DNA from: a bacterium
Lineage (GTDB): Bacteria > Bacillota > Clostridia > Christensenellales > Aristaeellaceae
Reading direction: 5' to 3'
NCBI GenBank assembly: GCA_004563405.1
Contig: SFTH01000013.1
Span: 15,073 to 79,072 of the forward strand
DNA length: 64,000 bases
The notes beneath the pieces were generated by a model. That model was not told the DNA's origin. It did not search any database and saw only the letters and a list, made by a program, of their open reading frames with translations. Shown one piece after another: positions 32,466 to 40,334 of the stretch. The position numbers were made by a program, and so were the translations under genes. The stretch's first letter is position 1. Each line of letters starts with the position of its first letter.

Positions 32466-33993
32466 CCTTCCACCGCCCGCAGGGCACGTCCTCGCCCCGA
32501 ATGATTCTGTAGACCGCGTCCATGTCCAGGTTCTGGCGCACGATGGCGGCGAGCCGGTCGAACTCCCGGTTGCGGAATTCCGCCATGGTCATGGGCGTCG
32601 CCTCGTTTTCGTCCAGTCCCTTCTGTGCGCGCACCCGGTTCACCAGCGCGTGCCAGAAGCTGCCGGTGTCAAAGATGCCGTGCAGATAGCTGCCGATCAC
32701 ATTGCCGCCCTCGTTGGTCACGCCATCCGGCGCGTCGCTGCCGTTCAGATACAGAAAGGGCACGCAGCGCGCGCCGAAGCGGTTCATGCCGCTGTGAATT
32801 TCGTATCCCTCCAGCATCAGGCCGTTGAGCGCGCTGAGCCAGCCGTTTTCGCAGCGGATGCTTCCTGCGGACTGCACCGTGGTCTTCTCGCTGTGAAAGG
32901 TCACGTCGAAGTTCAGAAGCCCCAGTCCGGAGATCTCCGGGATGCGGGATTCGCTGTGCTCCGGGTCGCGCAGAGTCTCGCCCAGCATCTGGTATCCGCC
33001 GCAGATGCCGATCACCATACCGCCCCGCCGCGCGTGGCGAACGATTTCATCCGCCATTCCCCGCTGCTTGAGCCAGTTCAGATCCTCGATGGTGTTCTTC
33101 GTGCCCGGCAGGATGATCACATCCGCAGCGCGGAGCTCGCCGGCGCGCTCCGCATATCCCACCGAAACGCCCGGCTCGCTGCCCAGCAGGTTGAAATCCG
33201 TAAAATTGGAGATGTGCGGCAGGCGCGCGATGGCCACCTGCACTTCGCCGCCTGCGTCCCGGCGCTCGAAGCGCTCGGTTACGCTGTCCTCGTCCTCCAT
33301 GTCCACGTCCATCCAGGGAATCACCCCGATCACCGGGATGTTCAGTAGCTCCTCCAGCATGTTCAGTCCCGGTTCAAGGATCTTCACATCCCCGCGGAAC
33401 TTGTTGATGACCACGCCCTTGATGCGCCGCTGCTCCTCCTCGGGCAGCAGTTTCACCGTGCCATAGAGGGATGCGAACACACCGCCGGGATTGATGTCGC
33501 CGATCAGGATCACCGGCGCGTCGGCGCTCTTCGCCATGGCCATGTTCACCAGATCGCCCTCCCGGAGGTTGATCTCCGCCGGGCTGCCCGCGCCCTCGAT
33601 CACCACGACGTCCACATCCCGCTCCAGCGCGTCATAGGTTTCCTTGACCGCCTCCCGGAGCTGCGGCTTGTAACGGTCGTACTCCACAGCGGACATGGTG
33701 CCGATGGGGCGGCCGTTGACGACCACCTGGCTGCGCCGGTCCGAGGTCGGCTTGAGCAGGATGGGATTCATGCGCACCGACGGCTCCATGCCCGCCGCCT
33801 CCGCCTGGGTCACCTGGGCGCGGCCCATCTCCAGCCCTTCTCTGGTGGCGTAGGAATTGAGCGCCATGTTCTGCGCCTTGAAGGGCGCAACCCGCAGGCC
33901 GTCCTGCTTCAGGATGCGCAGCACCGCCGCGCACAGCATGGACTTGCCCACCGAGGAGCCCGTTCCCTGAAACATCAATGATTTTCCGCGCAT
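32458..33993 (-). CDS. cbiP: Cobyric acid synthase
   Basis: CbiP/CobQ amidates side chains b, d, e and g. The 511-residue protein begins LMFQGTGSSVGKSMLCAAVLRIL and PFKAQNMALNSYAT, includes GDINPGGVFASLYGT, and ends in a glutamine amidotransferase domain with the cysteine in GICGGYQMLG and the histidine in GSYLHGIFD. Its start lies 19 bases inside the preceding aminotransferase gene. Confidence 0.95.
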   Translation of the reverse strand: MRGKSLMFQGTGSSVGKSMLCAAVLRILKQDGLRVAPFKAQNMALNSYATREGLEMGRAQVTQAEAAGMEPSVRMNPILLKPTSDRRSQVVVNGRPIGTMSAVEYDRYKPQLREAVKETYDALERDVDVVVIEGAGSPAEINLREGDLVNMAMAKSADAPVILIGDINPGGVFASLYGTVKLLPEEEQRRIKGVVINKFRGDVKILEPGLNMLEELLNIPVIGVIPWMDVDMEDEDSVTERFERRDAGGEVQVAIARLPHISNFTDFNLLGSEPGVSVGYAERAGELRAADVIILPGTKNTIEDLNWLKQRGMADEIVRHARRGGMVIGICGGYQMLGETLRDPEHSESRIPEISGLGLLNFDVTFHSEKTTVQSAGSIRCENGWLSALNGLMLEGYEIHSGMNRFGARCVPFLYLNGSDAPDGVTNEGGNVIGSYLHGIFDTGSFWHALVNRVRAQKGLDENEATPMTMAEFRNREFDRLAAIVRQNLDMDAVYRIIRGEDVPCGRWKDA

Positions 33994-35030
33994 ACCAATG
34001 CTCCCTTCAGTTCCTCAAGCAGGCGCGCGTTCGCCGCCTCGTCTTTAACGGCCAGCCGCAGGTGCCGCCCGTCGTCCACGCCGCTGAAATTTGTACATTC
34101 GCGCACCAGTATGCCCGACGTGCGCAGACGCGCCGCCACGGGTGCAACATCCCGCCCGAAGTCCGCCAGCAGAAAACTCGCCGACGAGGGATAGACGAAC
34201 GCTCCCAGCGCCTCGAGGCCGGCCTTCAGGCGCTCCCGTCGCGCAACATTCTCTTTCGCGTCCTTCCGAAGCTCCTCCGCATGGCGCGGCAGCGCGCACA
34301 GCACCGCCTCCGCAAACGCGTTGAGCTCCCAGGTGAGCTGCGATCTTCCCAATTCGTCAATCAACTCCGGTTGGGCGCACAGATAGCCCAACCGCACGCC
34401 CGGTATGCCCAGCGCCTTTGTCATGGAGCCGGTGACGATCAGGCGCGCATGGCGGCCGATCCTGCTCCGCACGCTGTTTTCCGGGCAGAATTCGATGAAG
34501 GCCTCGTCCACGATGAGCCAGCCCTTCTCCGCCTCCGCGCGCTCCAGAAGCGCCTCCACCTCCTCGGGCGAGAATGCCACGCCCACCGGGTTCAGCGGAT
34601 TGCAAAGCCACAGCGCGCAATCCGAAATCTCCGCTCCGCCCAGCGCTTCCACCGGGCGCAGGATTTCATGCGGCGCGCGCAGGAGGGAAATCTCCTCCAT
34701 CCGCACGCCCTGAAGCGCCGCCATCTGGCCGTATTCGCAAAAGCAGGGGGCAAAGGCGCGCATGCTCTGAACCGGAAGCCGGGCCGCCATGGCAATTGCG
34801 GAGATGCCTCCCGCCGTGGGCAGTACGCAATCCGCCTCCAGGCCAAGATACTCCGCCAGCGCCGTGCGCGCCCGGCGCATCTGCGGGTCGGGATAGTAGC
34901 GCGCGTTTTCCATGCCCTCCAGCATCGCCCGGCGCACCCACTCCGGCGCGCCCTCCGGCCGGAGGTTCGCCGAAAAGTCAAGCCATGCGGACGGCGCGCC
35001 TCCCTGCCAGACGTTTCCTCCGTGCATCAT
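33975..35030 (-). CDS. CobD-like threonine-phosphate decarboxylase / class II aminotransferase
   Basis: A 351-residue PLP enzyme: HGGN at the N terminus and LDFSANLRPEGAPEWV (the substrate-side signature shared by CobD and HisC), WLCNPLNPVG, VDEAFIEFCPENS and the PLP lysine in TGSMTKALGIPGVRLGY. In this operon it most likely makes aminopropanol phosphate from threonine phosphate for the nucleotide-loop linker. The ATG at 35030 overlaps the cbiD stop and follows GGAGG. Histidinol-phosphate aminotransferase is the close alternative family, but context favours the B12 role. Confidence 0.85.
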   Translation of the reverse strand: MMHGGNVWQGGAPSAWLDFSANLRPEGAPEWVRRAMLEGMENARYYPDPQMRRARTALAEYLGLEADCVLPTAGGISAIAMAARLPVQSMRAFAPCFCEYGQMAALQGVRMEEISLLRAPHEILRPVEALGGAEISDCALWLCNPLNPVGVAFSPEEVEALLERAEAEKGWLIVDEAFIEFCPENSVRSRIGRHARLIVTGSMTKALGIPGVRLGYLCAQPELIDELGRSQLTWELNAFAEAVLCALPRHAEELRKDAKENVARRERLKAGLEALGAFVYPSSASFLLADFGRDVAPVAARLRTSGILVRECTNFSGVDDGRHLRLAVKDEAANARLLEELKGALVCAENH

Positions 35031-36079
35031 CTCTCGTCCTCCATGCACCTTCCCAGCTCCCGTCCCTGTCCGTCTGCAAATACGACGCCGATCCCGACTT
35101 CATTTCGCACCCGCAGCAGGCAGTATTGCCGCGCCGCCCGGGCGAGCTCGTTCCATACGCCTTCGTAACCCGCGCGGTGAATCAGTTCCATGGCTGCATC
35201 CGTCGTCACGCTCTGCTGCACGCCCCGCAAAAGCTCCACCGGCGCGCCCATCAGCGCAAGCCGGGTGACGATGGCCTCCCTGCGCCCGTCGGCATAGCGG
35301 CTGTGAGTCTGCATCACACCGGCGGCCACCTTGGCGAGCTTGCCCGGATGTCCGCCGACGATCAGGTGCCGGATTCCCAGTTCCAGCGCCGCGTCCAGCA
35401 TAAAGCCCAGCTCGTTGCTCACCTGCACGATGCACATCTCCGGGAAGATGCGGCGCATGGCCGCCTCCCCCTGGTTTCCGAAGGTGAACAAGAGTTCCTC
35501 TCTTCCCTGCGCCGCGCGCATCCTGAGCTCAGCGTACAGGGAATCCCGCAGCGCCTCCTCGCTCATCGGGCGCACCACTCCGCTGGTGCCGAGGATGGAA
35601 ATTCCGCCCCGGATGCCCAGGCGGGGATTGAAAGTTTTTTTCGCCAGCTCTGCGCCGCCCGGAACGGACACCGTGACGGTCGCCGCGCACGCGCCGAACA
35701 CGCTGCGCACCGCCGCCTCGATCATCTGCCGGGGCACGGGGTTGATCGCAGCCTCGCCCACGGGAATCTTGAGCCCCGCCTCGGTCACGGTGCCCACGCC
35801 TTCGCCCGCGCGGAAGCGGATATCGCCGTCCTTCGCAAAGACCTCTACCCGGGAGATGATCTCCATGCCCTTCGTCATGTCCGGATCGTCGCCCGAATCC
35901 TTGATCACGCCGCAGCTTCCATCCGGGTGGGAGAGAATCTCCGGCGCATAGCTGCGCCCCTCCGGAAGCGTGATCTCCACCCGCCGGGGACATTCGCCGT
36001 CCCGCTGCCAGAGACAACAGGCCAGCGCGGCGGCGGCGGCGCAGCTGCCGGTGGTGTAGCCTTCCCGAAGCTTCTTCAT
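35027..36079 (-). CDS. cbiD: Cobalt-precorrin-5B C1-methyltransferase
   Basis: CbiD methylates C1 in the anaerobic pathway. The 350-residue protein starts LREGYTTGSCAAAAA, the most conserved part of the family, followed by DDPDMTKGMEIISRVE, GVGTVTEAGL, GTSGVVRPMSEEAL and IVGGHPGKLAKVAAGVMQTHSRYADGR (in pieces: GHPGKLAKVA, THSRYADGR). ATGA overlaps occur at both its start (with cbiB) and stop. Confidence 0.95.
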   Translation of the reverse strand: MKKLREGYTTGSCAAAAALACCLWQRDGECPRRVEITLPEGRSYAPEILSHPDGSCGVIKDSGDDPDMTKGMEIISRVEVFAKDGDIRFRAGEGVGTVTEAGLKIPVGEAAINPVPRQMIEAAVRSVFGACAATVTVSVPGGAELAKKTFNPRLGIRGGISILGTSGVVRPMSEEALRDSLYAELRMRAAQGREELLFTFGNQGEAAMRRIFPEMCIVQVSNELGFMLDAALELGIRHLIVGGHPGKLAKVAAGVMQTHSRYADGRREAIVTRLALMGAPVELLRGVQQSVTTDAAMELIHRAGYEGVWNELARAARQYCLLRVRNEVGIGVVFADGQGRELGRCMEDER

Positions 36080-37026
36080 AGCATCACTCCCGCAAGCGCA
36101 AGAATTCCCGCCATCAAAATGCAGCTTATATACATCATGCGGATTGTGCGCAGGATGTCCTCGCCCTCAATCTCCCGCAGGGAATCGCCGATGGTGGGTT
36201 TTTCGATGATCTTGCCAAAATAACTGTGCGCGCCGCCGAGCTGCACGCCCAGCGCGCCCGCCGCGGCTGCCTCGCTCCAGGCGCAGTTGGGGCTTAAATG
36301 GTTTGCATGGTCCCGCCGCAGAATCGCAAGCGCACCCCGCCCGCTCAGGCCGCAGAGCGCCGCGGCAGCGCACATCAGCGCACCGCAGATGCGCGCGGGG
36401 ATGTAATTGAGCAGATCGTCCAGCTTCGCGCTGCTCCAGCCGATGTCCCGGTACTTTTCATCCAGATAGCCCACCATGGAATCCAGCGTACTGGCGGCCT
36501 TGAATCCCATGGCCAGCGCGGGCCCACCCAGGGCAAGATACAGCATCGGCGCGATCACGCCGTCCGTGGTGTTCTCGGCGATGGTCTCCACCGTAGCGCA
36601 GAGGATTTCCCGCTCGCTGAGCGCGCTGGTGTCCCGGCCCACGATGCGCGCCACCTGCCGCCTGCCCCGCTCCAGGGAGACTGCAAGCGCGTCCCGCACG
36701 CCCCGCCCCTCCCGGGCAAGACACTTCGCCGACAGCGCCGTCCAGGAGACCACGCCCATGCCGAGAACCAACGCGACTTCTCCCAACAGGGACAGAAGCC
36801 AGAGCAGCAGCCCCGTGACGAGCATGGAAATGCACACTGTGCTCGCCGTGAGCCACACCGCACTCCGGCGCAGGTTTCCGCCGCGCGCGCGCAGGCGATC
36901 TTCTGCCCGGGAAATGTATCTCCCGATCCAAATCACCGGATGGGGCCAGCCCTCGGGGTCGCCAATGCACAGATCGAGCGCCAGACCGATCAGCATCGCG
37001 GCGACGTTGCGTTCAAAAAAGTTCAT
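36076..37026 (-). CDS. cbiB: Adenosylcobinamide-phosphate synthase
   Basis: CbiB attaches the aminopropanol (phosphate) arm to adenosylcobyric acid at the membrane. The 316-residue protein has four or more hydrophobic segments and the family motifs LALDLCIGDPEGWPHPVIWIG (in pieces: DLCIGDPEGWPHPV), ETIAENTTDGVIAPMLY, GPALAMGFKAASTLDSMVGY and NYIPARICG. First biosynthetic gene after the transporter genes; its start overlaps the ATPase 3' end by 14 bases. Confidence 0.94.
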   Translation of the reverse strand: MNFFERNVAAMLIGLALDLCIGDPEGWPHPVIWIGRYISRAEDRLRARGGNLRRSAVWLTASTVCISMLVTGLLLWLLSLLGEVALVLGMGVVSWTALSAKCLAREGRGVRDALAVSLERGRRQVARIVGRDTSALSEREILCATVETIAENTTDGVIAPMLYLALGGPALAMGFKAASTLDSMVGYLDEKYRDIGWSSAKLDDLLNYIPARICGALMCAAAALCGLSGRGALAILRRDHANHLSPNCAWSEAAAAGALGVQLGGAHSYFGKIIEKPTIGDSLREIEGEDILRTIRMMYISCILMAGILALAGVML

Positions 37027-38125
37027 CCAAACACCTGATCTTATTTAATTTCTCCGCGTAGGAAATCAATTCCTGCATGCGCGCGTTGCAGGGGCCGATG
37101 GACACGCCTGCATTCACGGTGTACCTGCAGCTGCGCACCCATTCCTTCGCACGCTCCAGGGATGCCTCATCAATTTCATGGAAGGGCTGCTCCTCCACGA
37201 CCTCCGCCGCCAGCAGCCGCGCAAGCCGCCAGTCCACGTCGTTGGTGTAGAGTATGCCCGCCGCAAAGGGCACGTCCTCCTTCTGGAGCCTGCGGAACAC
37301 CGGAATTCCCGAACCGCAGGCGGAGAGTACGAAGACCTCCGGCGCGCCCAGGGGCCTCGGAAGCTCGACGCTGCCGAAGACGGGATCAAAGGATCCCCGG
37401 TCAATCCCGTAGAGCTCGCGAATCAGTTTTTCCTGAAAGATCTCCTCCGGCGCGCCGTAGTGAGACAGCGTGTCTCCCTTCACACAGAGGATCCTGTCGG
37501 AGATCTTCTGTGCAAGATCAATTTCGTGCAGGGACATGATGACCGTGATGCCCTTCTTCCGGGTCATCTCCCGCAGTATGCTCAAAAGCTCCAGCTTGTG
37601 GCGTATATCCAGGTAGGAGGTCGGCTCGTCCAGCACGATGATCTCCGGCTCCTGGCAGATAGCCCGGGCCAGAAGCACCCGCTGGCGCTGGCCATCGCTG
37701 ATGGCATTGAAGTCCCGGTCGCTGAGGTCGAGGGCGTGCACCGCCTCCATGGCCGAGCGCACCTGCGCCTCGTCCTTCGGCGTGAGTATACCCAGCCTGC
37801 CCGTATAGGGATAGCGCCCGCTGGAAACCACGTCCCAGCAGGTCATCAGTTCCGGCTTCATGCGCTCGGTGAGCACCACGGCCATGCGCGTGGCCAGCTC
37901 CCGGTGGCTCAGCCCCCGCAGTTCCCTTTCGCCGATCAGTACCGTGCCTGCAATGGCCTTCAATTGGCGGGTGATGCTCTTGAGTATCGTGGATTTGCCG
38001 GAGCCGTTCGGCCCGATGAGCGTCACGATCTCCCCGCGGCGGATGCCGATGGAGATATCCCGAATCAGCGCCTCGCCGTCATAGCCCACGCAGAGCTGCT
38101 TTGTCTGAAAGTAAAAGTCCTCCAT
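37013..38125 (-). CDS. Corrinoid/iron-type ABC ATPase with extra C-terminal domain
   Basis: A 370-residue protein. Residues 1-250 are an FecE/BtuD-type ABC ATPase: GPNGSGKSTILKS (Walker A), a signature ISDGQRQRVLLARA that departs from LSGGQ, IIVLDEPTSYLD (Walker B) and SLHEIDLA (H-loop). The last 110 residues form an added domain (VFVLSACGSGIPVFRRL, FAAGILYTNDVDW, VVEEQPFHEID) not part of the ATPase fold and not recognised. ATG at 38125 is eight bases after GGAG; a GTG two codons earlier overlaps the permease stop but sits too near the site. Corrinoid specificity is inferred from the riboswitch and neighbours. Confidence 0.88.
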   Translation of the reverse strand: MEDFYFQTKQLCVGYDGEALIRDISIGIRRGEIVTLIGPNGSGKSTILKSITRQLKAIAGTVLIGERELRGLSHRELATRMAVVLTERMKPELMTCWDVVSSGRYPYTGRLGILTPKDEAQVRSAMEAVHALDLSDRDFNAISDGQRQRVLLARAICQEPEIIVLDEPTSYLDIRHKLELLSILREMTRKKGITVIMSLHEIDLAQKISDRILCVKGDTLSHYGAPEEIFQEKLIRELYGIDRGSFDPVFGSVELPRPLGAPEVFVLSACGSGIPVFRRLQKEDVPFAAGILYTNDVDWRLARLLAAEVVEEQPFHEIDEASLERAKEWVRSCRYTVNAGVSIGPCNARMQELISYAEKLNKIRCLDELF

Positions 38126-38127
38126 GC

Positions 38128-39177
38128 TCACCTCTCCTTCTGCCTGCGCAGCATCATCAGTATGACCACGGGCGCTCCAAACATGGAGGTGACCGTGCTG
38201 ATGTTCAGCTCCGTGGGCGCAAAGGCCGTCCGGGCGATCAAGTCGCAGAACATACAGAACACCGAACCGAACAAGAAGGCCGCAGGAATGACCACGATGG
38301 GCTTCGAGCTGTTCAGAAGGCGCTTGGTCAGATAGGGAACGGCGATGCCCACGAAGGAGATCGGCCCCGCAAAGGCCGTGACGCAGGCGGAGAGCACGCT
38401 GGAGAGCAGAATCAGCGCCACGCGAAAGACCTTGATATTCACACCCATGCTCTGTGCATAGGCCTCGCCCAGCTGGTACGCGCCGATGGGCTTGACCATC
38501 AGAAAAACCAGCAGAGAGGCCGCGCCCACAATGATCGTCGCCACGCGAACGCTGTCCCAGCTCATGCCGGAGAAGCTGCCGAGCGACCAGCCGTGCAGAT
38601 TCACGATGTCCGATTCCTCCGCAAAGGTGACCACGAAATCCGTAATCGCCGAGCAGATGTAGCCAATCATGATGCCAGCCACCAGCAGAACCGCAATGTG
38701 CTTGAGCCGCCGCGAGAGCAGAAGGATAAAGCCCGTCGAAATTAGCGATCCCACAAACGCCGCCGCCACCAGCGCGTAGCTGGAAACGGCGCGAAAGCGC
38801 TCCAGAAAATAGATCATCGTCAGCGCCACCACCACCTTCGCGCCCGAGGAAATGCCCAGCACAAATGGGCCCGCGATGGGGTTTCCAAAGAAGGTTTGCA
38901 GCAAAAAGCCGGATAGCGAGAGCGCGCCGCCCAGTATGGCCGCCATGGCGATGCGCGGCAGACGAATCTTCCAGATGATGTTCACCTGGGTGGGGTCTCC
39001 CTCGCGCTTGAAGAGGATGCGCGCGATGTCGCGCACGGGAATGCCGACGCTGCCCCAGTTGATGTTGAGCACCGTGATCAGAACAAACGCGGCGATCAGC
39101 AGCAGAAACACCAGCTGGAAGCGCGCTCTCCTGCGAAGGCGCGCGCCTGCCTCTGCGTTCAAAAGCCTCTTTTTCAT
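38128..39177 (-). CDS. FecCD-family ABC permease (corrinoid/iron type)
   Basis: A 349-residue integral membrane protein with about nine to ten hydrophobic segments, of the BtuC/FecCD family: RLPRIAMAAILGGALSLSGFLLQ (pieces RLPRIAMAAILGG, FLLQTFFGNPIAGPFVLG), GWSLGSFSGMSWDSV and FAGPISFVGIAVPYLTKRL, all family landmarks. It sits between the binding lipoprotein and the ATPase, and the operon is under a cobalamin riboswitch, so vitamin B12 or precursors are the likely cargo; iron chelates cannot be excluded from sequence alone. Confidence 0.92.
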   Translation of the reverse strand: MKKRLLNAEAGARLRRRARFQLVFLLLIAAFVLITVLNINWGSVGIPVRDIARILFKREGDPTQVNIIWKIRLPRIAMAAILGGALSLSGFLLQTFFGNPIAGPFVLGISSGAKVVVALTMIYFLERFRAVSSYALVAAAFVGSLISTGFILLLSRRLKHIAVLLVAGIMIGYICSAITDFVVTFAEESDIVNLHGWSLGSFSGMSWDSVRVATIIVGAASLLVFLMVKPIGAYQLGEAYAQSMGVNIKVFRVALILLSSVLSACVTAFAGPISFVGIAVPYLTKRLLNSSKPIVVIPAAFLFGSVFCMFCDLIARTAFAPTELNISTVTSMFGAPVVILMMLRRQKER

Positions 39178-39190
39178 CTCTTGCGTTTCC

Positions 39191-40318
39191 TCATGTCAGG
39201 CGAAAGAGGAAGGTCATGTTCTCCTCTCCGCCCAGCAGCATCTGGTGTATGTCGGTAATCAGCTTGCCGACGATGTCGGTGGCCTGATAGAGGTACTTGC
39301 CCGTGCACCAGACGTTGCCCTCCTTCACGGCCTTGAAGTCGGCAAAGAGCTCGCTCTTTCCCATGAGGCCGGCCAGATCGCTGACCGATTCGTCCACGTT
39401 TGCATTGTATATGATGTAATCCGCATCCACCGCAGCCGCGTAGAATTCCTCCATCGTCAGCGAGACGGAGGATCGCTTGCTCTCCGGATCGCCAATGTCG
39501 TCAAAGATGTACTTGCCCCCGGCAATCTCGATCATCTTCGCCACATAGTCCGTGGAGCTGCGCACCACGACGGATCCGTCTGAACTCAGGTAGAAGTAGG
39601 CCACGGTCTTGCCCGTGTTTTCAAAATCCTTCAGTTCGTCGATGACCTTTGACTGTTCCTCGAAGAAGGCCTCCGCCTGCGCCTCCCGGTTCAGCATCGC
39701 CGCATAGAGCTTGATCCACTCCGTGCGCCCAAGCGGATGGCTCTCATAGCTGGAATACTCGACGAACACCGGGATTCCCAGCATTTCGATCATTTCCTTG
39801 ACCTTCGGGCTGTGCAGGATCATCGTGGATTCGATGGCCAGATCGCAGCCCTCGCTGATCATCATCTCGTAATCCGGCTCGCTGTATTTGCCGGCAAAGA
39901 GCATGCGCCCCTCCTCCATGGCGAACCGGGCGTTGTCGATGTACCAGCCGGACGCCTGCGTGCCGGACAGCCGGATGGCGTCCACCGCATCCAGCGCATC
40001 GAACAGGGACATTGCGGCGGCCGCCACCATGTAGATGGCGTCCAGCGGCTGCTGGAGTACGATGATATCACTCTCCAGTCCCACAGGCGCCTCCGCCCCC
40101 TCCGGCACCACCAGATAGTGCGAACCGTCGCTCACGGACAGGAGCTTGTATCCACCCACATAGTAATCCACGGAAAACTCGGTTGCATAGCTCAGTTCCA
40201 TGCTGGATTCATATTCGAGACCCGCAATCTCCGGCGCGGCCGAAGCGCAGCCCGCGAGCAGAATGGCGGCCAGAAGGATCGCGATGCAGCGCCGGAAAGC
40301 CCTTTTAAGCATATTCAT
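39191..40318 (-). CDS. ABC transporter substrate-binding lipoprotein (corrinoid/iron type)
   Basis: A 375-residue binding protein of the BtuF/FepB (cluster A-II) class with a good lipobox (ILLAGC, Cys24). Two lobes are joined by a long helix; landmarks are SDIIVLQQPLDAIYMVA, SEPDYEMMISEGCDLAIES, EMLGIPVFVEYSSYESHPLGRTEW and ADYIIYNANVDESVSDL. The start at 40318 follows GGAGG by five bases. It lies 16 bases after the large lipoprotein gene, whose C-terminal 200 residues are clearly homologous to the first lobe of this protein, and 13 bases before the permease gene. Confidence 0.9.
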   Translation of the reverse strand: MNMLKRAFRRCIAILLAAILLAGCASAAPEIAGLEYESSMELSYATEFSVDYYVGGYKLLSVSDGSHYLVVPEGAEAPVGLESDIIVLQQPLDAIYMVAAAAMSLFDALDAVDAIRLSGTQASGWYIDNARFAMEEGRMLFAGKYSEPDYEMMISEGCDLAIESTMILHSPKVKEMIEMLGIPVFVEYSSYESHPLGRTEWIKLYAAMLNREAQAEAFFEEQSKVIDELKDFENTGKTVAYFYLSSDGSVVVRSSTDYVAKMIEIAGGKYIFDDIGDPESKRSSVSLTMEEFYAAAVDADYIIYNANVDESVSDLAGLMGKSELFADFKAVKEGNVWCTGKYLYQATDIVGKLITDIHQMLLGGEENMTFLFRLT

Positions 40319-40334
40319 CTCCGCCTCCCCCGGC

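Noticed and set aside
33975..35030. Histidinol-phosphate aminotransferase (HisC) for the PLP enzyme
   Set aside because: The family is close, but translational coupling to cbiD and cbiP and the N-terminal HGGN/LDFSAN signature favour the CobD-like role.
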